Source of the DNA: Diploscapter coronatus
Taxonomy: Eukaryota > Nematoda > Chromadorea > Rhabditida > Rhabditidae
Assembly: GCA_964036155.1 (NCBI GenBank)
Contig: OZ038422.1
Coordinates: forward strand, 47,763,201-47,827,200
DNA: 64,000 nucleotides
Reading direction: 5' to 3'
Shown: piece by piece, positions 58,001 through 64,000 of the stretch
Numbering within the stretch: the first letter of the stretch is position 1
Layout of the letters: each line of letters starts with the position of its first letter
The notes under the pieces: generated by a model
The model's input: only the letters and a program-made list of their open reading frames with translations
Database searches by the model: none
Told to the model about the DNA's origin: nothing
Program-made: the position numbers and the translations under genes

Positions 58001-60799
58001 TTAAGAAAATCCAAGTTTAACAAAAGTTCCTTTATCATAATTTCTCCAAATAAGGCATTTGAATAAATTAATTTTCTCCAAAAAACAGTCAAATCCCTTG
58101 TTTTTAAGAAAACTTTCAATTTTTGGCAACTTGAGAAAGTCTTTCGGGCTAACCTTGATCATTTTATTCTCGTTGCCGTCCATAACGCCGCCCATGAGTC
58201 CCTGATGATGATTGGCTGCTGCGACCACCATCCCGTTGTGTTGCTGCAGGTTGGCTGAAATTTGAAAAACGATAAACTTTAAGCATTTTTGAAAGGTGGG
58301 GATATTTCTGGAATTTTTATGGATAAGCTTCTGAAAATTTGGTAGGAAAATATATATTTATAGAAAATCAGTGTATGGCGAGTGCAAGCTTGTATGAGTT
58401 GACAGATATTGAGAAAAATGCGTTTCAATTAAATTTGGAGATTTTTGAAATATTAGTTTAAACGAAGACGATAGAAACAGTAAATTTTTTTTTTAAATTC
58501 AGTAAAGTTCTGCTTTACCTTGATAGTACTGATACATTTTGATACTAGAGGTTTAGAGTTAGAAATTTCTTAAAAACTCAGATAAGCCTAGCGGATTTGT
58601 AAACCGACATGTATCATATGGAAAGAATCTGGAGGGATCTGATATATCCGGATCTTAAACAACCGACATTTTTCTGCCCAGCTCGACAAGAAAAAGCTGT
58701 CGGTCAGAGGAAATTTGCCCGGCACGCGAGTGAATGTTTGTAACAGCTGTGCGCTGAGTGTGCGTTTGTGCAATGCAGAATTTGACGAAAAAACATCTTA
58801 TCTTACGACACTTTTTTACACGAAAGAGTACATCGTTTTCTTCTTAGTTGTGCAAAGAAATTTGAGGAAAAACGATGTTTTGAAAGTTTTTTTTTAGGAA
58901 AATGATATTTTACTGTAGGATCTAGAAAATTTGAGGAAAAATTCGAAAATTCTCAACTTTCAGGCCAAATTATAGTTGAAAACTGAACAAAAGAATGTTA
59001 TTTTGAATGAAAAAGTTTCGATTTGAAACAAAGATTTTTGCTTTTACGAATTTCACCGATTTTCGTCATGCTTTTCCTTGAAATTGTTTTGGAGAACTTT
59101 TGAACAAAAAGGAAATTATTGTTTTGTTGGTGTGATGGCGCTCTTACTAATTGAGGAAAGCACGAAGATTGAGAGTTAGAAAAATTGAAATAGTAAGAGG
59201 AAATATGAGACGGAGAGAAATATTTAAGCTAGAGAAACTGGAAATAGCGTGGGAAATAAGATAGAGAAAAAAGTTAGAAAGAGAAAATAGTAAAGAATAA
59301 CAAGAGAGAAAAAGAAAGATAAATTTAGGTATTTGCATAAGCCGGTGTACAGTAGCATGATAAACAGACTCGGTGAGTAAAAAGGGCACGCCGTTACGGA
59401 AAAATAAACTGCGCTAGAGCAAACGGAAAAGAGTTGGGAGGAGGAGAGAAAGAGATAGAGTAAGAGAAATATCGCTTGAAAATGAGAGGGGAGAGAAAGA
59501 AAAATTCGAAAGAACGGTGTTATTCAGTGCCGTGTGGGAGAAAGACTCGATCGATTCTCTTTGTAACTCACTAATTTTTTCTCTAACGCTATTTCTCCAA
59601 CTAAAACAATCGTTTACTAGACGGACTGTCATAATACTATTGAAAAAGGGAGGTCTGGAGATACAGCAAGGATATATATCAATGATGAATAAAAGCCACA
59701 TAATAGAAATCTTTCCCGCTGATATGGTAAACTTTCGGAGAGAAAGTTAAGAACCTTAGTGGGTCGGGATTAATTTTACGCGTTGATAGGAAAAGAAATC
59801 CTCTTATGCAGCGACCTTACTTACTTAGAAAAACATCTATCTAAGGGTTTCTCTAGTTTGGTTTTTATGAAATGTTAAGCTTCCTATATGAAGATACCTC
59901 TGGCTAGTCTGGTTTAAAGATAAAATCCCCTATACAAGGGTACCTATATCTAACCTTTTATAGAAAGTAAAGTTTCTTTCTAAAAGTATATAACTGACTT
60001 TTCTAAGGGCTAAAATCCCCTATCTAGAGACATTTCTGAAAGGTAGAAATACCTAGGTAAACTTCCTCATTCAAATATCGCTTTGTGAGCTTTTCGTTCC
60101 AAAAATGGCGCTATTTTCGGAGAGCAAACGTCTAACTTCGTTTGCACTCACGCGTTTTTGCGACTCTTTTACCGGAAACGGAAACAGGAAGTCGGGTGCG
60201 GCGAAATTACCGGGAAATCAAGGCAAAAGAAGTCAAGAAATCCAGTCCTAGGGCCGATTACGCAACTCGCGCGCGTTTCCTTTCCGTTTTGAGGTTTTCG
60301 AAAGGAAATATCGCGTCAGAATTCGAAAATTTGAAGTTCAACTCCGAAATTTCCTGTTAAGATCGGGGATTTTAGATATGCTTCAGAATGTTTAGGGTTT
60401 TATGAAGTAAAAGACTTAGTTAATACGTCTAGATTTTTAATAATTACAAAATCAAGAAAATTCAACTTTTCAGAGTAGTTTTATAGTCAATTTTGAAAAG
60501 ATATTTTTAGAAATATAGCAAATTAATGTTGTACCTGCCGAAACGGCTGCGAGTTGTTGCTGTTGAGCTGCTTGAATTTGCTGGAGAAGAGGCACATTTC
60601 CCTGAACGAGCGCGAGATTGTTCAGGCTCACGGGTTGACCACCTGAAATGATAAAAATAAGTAATTTAAAGTTTTAATTTAAGTTTAAAGCAAAATTTCC
60701 AACATTTGATAAATAAATATAATTTAAGGGTTAATTCTCACCAGGTTGCGCGGCCGCATACTGCTGGGCCGCTCCGGACAGTTGGTAGAGGGCTTGCAT
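52078..60799 (-). CDS. fox-1: FOX-1/RBFOX-type RNA-binding splicing factor
   Basis: RBFOX proteins bind GCAUG in introns and control alternative splicing; in C. elegans FOX-1 is also an X-chromosome signal that lowers xol-1. Exons in transcription order (minus strand): 60742-60799, 60535-60642, 58154-58254, 56416-56680, 53996-54135, 53582-53726, 53469-53536, 53137-53286, 52922-52987, 52526-52634, 52078-52220. All are in frame, giving 450 residues. A Gln/Ala-rich N-terminal half precedes one RRM at about 185-262, with RNP2 LHVSNI and RNP1 KGFGFVTM. The intron before RNP1 sits at GSK|GFG. The RRM carries the family FRFRDPDL and [14 protein letters not shown]. The C-terminus [10 protein letters not shown]...NRFAPY matches the FOX-1 tail. 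The start is the Met 3 nt after a TTTTCAG acceptor-like site; a further upstream exon cannot be excluded. Three introns exceed 1.4 kb. Confidence 0.92.
57017..57772 (-). promoter_or_regulatory. Cluster of GCATG sites in a fox-1 intron
   Basis: On the sense (minus) strand of the intron between 56681 and 58153, GCATG occurs at 57017-57021, 57128-57132 (as TGCATG), 57565-57569 and 57768-57772. Single further copies lie in neighbouring introns (55241, 59067). GCAUG is the established RBFOX binding site. Four copies in 1.47 kb is several times the chance expectation at this base composition, suggesting self-binding by the FOX-1 product. Confidence 0.45.
59150..59510 (-). repeat. Long polypyrimidine (sense) tract in a fox-1 intron
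   Basis: On the plus strand this stretch is dominated by GAGAGA, GAAAG and GATAGAG words, so the fox-1 pre-mRNA reads as imperfect CU-rich sequence for much of 360 nt. It is low-complexity rather than a perfect repeat. Similar purine tracts occur at about 33655-33745 and 61740. It may serve as binding sites for pyrimidine-tract proteins, or may just be a decayed microsatellite. Confidence 0.5.
60060..60315 (-). promoter_or_regulatory. GC-rich block in a fox-1 intron, possible internal promoter
   Basis: This stretch inside the intron between 58255 and 60534 is much richer in G+C than its surroundings, with GCGCGCG, GGTGCGGCG and CCGGGAAA words. It includes a 7-bp hairpin (GCAAACG/CGTTTGC) at about 60123. 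On the minus strand it includes donor-like GTAATT after CCCG. It could be an alternative promoter or first exon for shorter FOX-1 isoforms; no protein-coding first exon was demonstrated. Confidence 0.25.
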
Positions 60800-63700
60800 G
60801 CTCTGAAAATAAATTGAATTAATTTTCCGAAAATTCATTAAACTATCTCAAAAGGAAATTTTTATAAACATCTATGATAATTTTGAAGTGTATTAATAGG
60901 AAAAATAATGGAATATTTAATGCTCCGAGTTTACCCGATGAAAATCTCTGAGCGTGACTTTTGGGAAAATTTTTGTAAAAAATTAGATTTGCAAAACTTC
61001 ATAGCAGTGTCAAAAAGAAAGACAATGTCAGTAAAATCTCTAATAAAAATAATGAAAACCGTTGAAACATAAAATTCGAGCAATTTTAGATAAGGCTCTA
61101 TGAGCGCATGATATTTTAGAGATACGCAAAAAATCGATAATACATTTGGCACCGCTATATTTTCGATTTTCCGATATCAATAACAAAGATATTAGTTGAC
61201 CGATTGAGGTGGAAATATAAAATATGATGATGAAATTGACTGTAAAGAATGATAGTTTTGAGCGTAAAGGATTACTAAGCCTTCTATCAGATCGAAATAT
61301 TTCCCTATCTATGAATAATAGGACAAAGAAAAGTAGATGGATTTTGAATTTGCATAAAATCAAGTTTTGTCAAGCACAATAGGGCAAAAAATCAAATATT
61401 CGAAACTTTGAATAGAACTGGAATGAAATAGTCACTTTCTGAAAGTGTCAAATTTGGAAATTCTCTAAAAATTCATAAAGTGTCTAATGATAAAGAATCG
61501 AGTCGGAAAGTCGAAAAGTATATGGGATATAAAAATCAAGTCAAAGTTGGAGTCTAATAATAGCCACTATCCTAATAAGGCCTAGTCTAGGTCGGCTCTC
61601 ACTTGCTCATATTTCTATATCTTTTCCCTCTCTATAAAAGCAGGGCTATTTCTCCACCTTACGACCATAATAGGAATTTCGATAAGTGTCTGGGCTTTCA
61701 TATATCTCCTCTTATCCGGGACAAGTCATATCCATTTATGAGAAGGGATAATAGAGTTAGAGAAAGAGGGAGTGTAATTATTGCGAGGTTTCAGCATAAG
61801 CCGTATTTTAGAGTAATGACGTAGGAAGAATTATTTCATTATTGATTTTTAGATACTTTGCTAACAAAAGTATTTATTCTTAGTGACAAAGTACTCGATA
61901 ATAATTTGATCAAAACTCATGAACTTCAGAACTCTATATGCATGTCTCAAGAGTTATAGACAAGAGCCCTAACTTTCTAATATCTCTGAATTTCAAAAGC
62001 TATCTCGCCAGCTCTTAAAAAGTAATTACCCTGCATGTCTGACTAGTTCTAATGATTAAGGATAGGAATAGAGGCAGACTGAAATCGAAATCCTTCAAAT
62101 GGGAGTGATGAATAAGTGATATCGAAAGAGGACGAAAACAAATTGCGAAAATTGACGATGATATTCATTTGAAGCCAAAGATTTAGATTTAGCAGGATTT
62201 TAGGATAAGTTTTGAAATTTTGGATGTTCATAAGCATTTTGAAAAATCTACTCTCGTTGTTGAGAGTCATCGCAAAATATAAATAAACGAATTATTTAAA
62301 CCAATATCTGATAAGTTTTAAGAAATCTAGTCGCGGTTTAGCCTTTTCCAGATGTCATAATTACTGAATTGATGAGATAAATAGTTGGGCACCGATAAAG
62401 TACTTTTGAGAAAATCGATTCCTTTAAAAATCGAACGCTTACCGTAAACCGCGGCACGAGCATGTTTAAATGTTAGTGGAAATGCTTGCTAATGAATCCG
62501 TCAGTTAATGTATTCCAGAATAAATTGTTAGTAGCGGATTTAGATGTAGCACGGGTATCAAGCTGTGCGAAACCGCTTACAATTAGAAATTCTTCCCTAG
62601 TAAGAAGAAGGAGGGAATGTTAATGAATGCCCGAGCGAACCCATATAAGGATTTCAACAGCCAGCCAAAGAGTTTGCATTCATCGACTCTCTTCAGAACC
62701 AGTTATATCTCACCATATCCAGCTATTATATCGGATATTTGAAATAGCGCAGGGAAAGATAGAAAATGGCAAATAACAGGTAGTTTTGAGAGGTAAAAAG
62801 GAGCGAAAGAGAGAAGTCAGAAGCCTCAGATAGTCGTCATGACAACGGGAAAAATCAGTGAAAAACGAAGGATGGTGCTTGCTTTGAGGAGTTCAGGATA
62901 AACGAATGATACGATTCAAAAAGTCATTTTTAGATTTGAAGGGTATTTTGAATATCAGGCTTAATGGAAAATATGACCTTTCTAACATTCAAAACATCCT
63001 AACTTTAAATCTATATCTTTAACTTCATGAAAAGGTATTTGAAGCATCAGGCTAAATGTAAAATATATGGATTTTAATTGGAGAACGCAAATAAAGAAAA
63101 TATATAAAACTTTTGAAAGTAAAAATACACTTTCTCTTAAATCAATAATCCTTGATCTCCAAGATATTAAAAATCCAGATAAACACTAGGGTGTTGCTTA
63201 ATATTTTGAGAAGTTTTGAGATAATTATTGTAATGTAAACCTTGCTTGCTTCAACGATAATTATAGTAGTAATCGTTTTTCTTCGAGTAGAAAAGCTAGT
63301 TTAAACCATAGGATAGGACAATGTTTGAGAATGTTTGTGCAGTGAAAGTCATCTAACTCTGCTAATACTTTCGAACTTGAGAAATGAATCGATAGTTTTG
63401 GTTTCGAATTTAGAAAACAGATTTAAGAAATTCGGATGTAAAGGCAGGAAAAAACGGAGTCTAATTTCGAAGTTTCGCTCATTTTATGAGGATGAATGGT
63501 TCAATCGATATTTTGATTTCATAAACAAGATTTCGAAAATCTATGAAAACATAAAAAGTAAGGAAAATATGATGCATAATTTTAAGCTTTGCTCTTTTTT
63601 CAAACATCAAAATCGATAGTGTCTTTCCTTTTTACCATTAAATTGAGATCTTTAGAACGCGTTTTTGAAAAGAAATCGAAAATTTTAGACAAAAGTTGAA

Positions 63701-64000
63701 GAATTCCTGGGGCTTTTGTTATAAAAGTGTACGAAATTTAAAAATGAAACAATGTGTTAAAAACAAAGTTTGATTTTTCGCGAGGTAAGTGGGTGACAGA
63801 ATTTTTCTAATTTCCAACCGAAGCGATGAATTTTCACGATGAAACTCTCTACATGGTATATCAATATACGTACGATCGTTTTCCGTATCGCATAAAAACC
63901 GGGGCAAAATCAGTTTTCTCTCGGGTTTTTCCATCAGAGCGTTCCACTTTAAATTTTGGCATGTTCCGAACTGTTTGATTGAAGAAATTAAAAAATCTCC
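60800..64000. other. Upstream flank of fox-1
   Basis: No gene was recognised. The block from about 62440 to 62780 is moderately GC-richer, with CCGCGGCACGAGC near 62449, and may be promoter or enhancer DNA of fox-1. The short open frames in the interval have AT-driven compositions and no splice partners. The window ends without reaching another recognisable exon. Confidence 0.45.

Noticed and set aside
59414..59701. 95-residue minus-strand open frame rich in Leu/Ser
   Set aside because: Generated by the CU-rich low-complexity tract in a fox-1 intron; amino acids follow the simple sequence.

Overview
The window looks like about 64 kb of an AT-rich nematode nuclear chromosome. The evidence is spliced genes with many 40-50 nt introns and acceptors of the form TTTCAG or (A/T)TTTAG. 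There is also an acceptor-like site shortly upstream of the start codon of each gene, as expected where mRNAs are trans-spliced to a spliced leader. The proteins are closest to nematode families (FOX-1, MLS-2/HMX, VHA-12, UNC-84-type SUN, astacin NAS). The species cannot be named from this sequence. All exon models were built by hand from frame continuity, splice sites and remembered family alignments; no database was searched.

Layout, left to right: (1) 1-4180, no confident gene, one strong hairpin at about 3.0-3.17 kb. (2) 4202-8082 (+), ethanolamine-phosphate cytidylyltransferase, 12 exons. (3) 10602-18845 (+), a large UNC-84-like SUN-domain nuclear-envelope protein, 25 exons, with a nine-copy 18-residue repeat in its lumenal part made by exon duplication. 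(4) 19750-23912 (+), a secreted astacin metalloprotease with a furin-like site, a C-terminal ShK domain and exon-encoded repeats in a long propeptide. (5) 23913-30036, a 6 kb gene-free stretch with a GC-rich candidate promoter. (6) 30040-35948 (+), an HMX/MLS-2 homeobox gene, with an intron-containing tRNA-Thr(TGT) inside one of its introns. (7) 37891-41525 (-), V-ATPase subunit B. (8) 41543-46101, a divergent intergenic region with a possible Tc1-like transposon end. (9) 46154-50704 (+), an amino-acid transporter of the Aa_trans family. (10) 52078-60799 (-), a FOX-1/RBFOX RNA-binding splicing factor with four introns of more than 1.4 kb or nearly so, three of them without recognised coding sequence. 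(11) 60800-64000, upstream DNA of fox-1.

The genes are not an operon: spacing is kilobases, orientation is mixed and the functions are unrelated (phospholipid synthesis, nuclear positioning, extracellular proteolysis, neuronal/mesodermal transcription, organelle acidification, amino-acid transport, splicing). From memory, fox-1, mls-2, unc-84 and vha-12 are all X-linked in C. elegans, so the window may be a piece of a conserved nematode X element. The best leads for new biology are the SUN-protein repeat array, the modular astacin propeptide, and a recurrent AATTAGCGC motif around the HMX gene.
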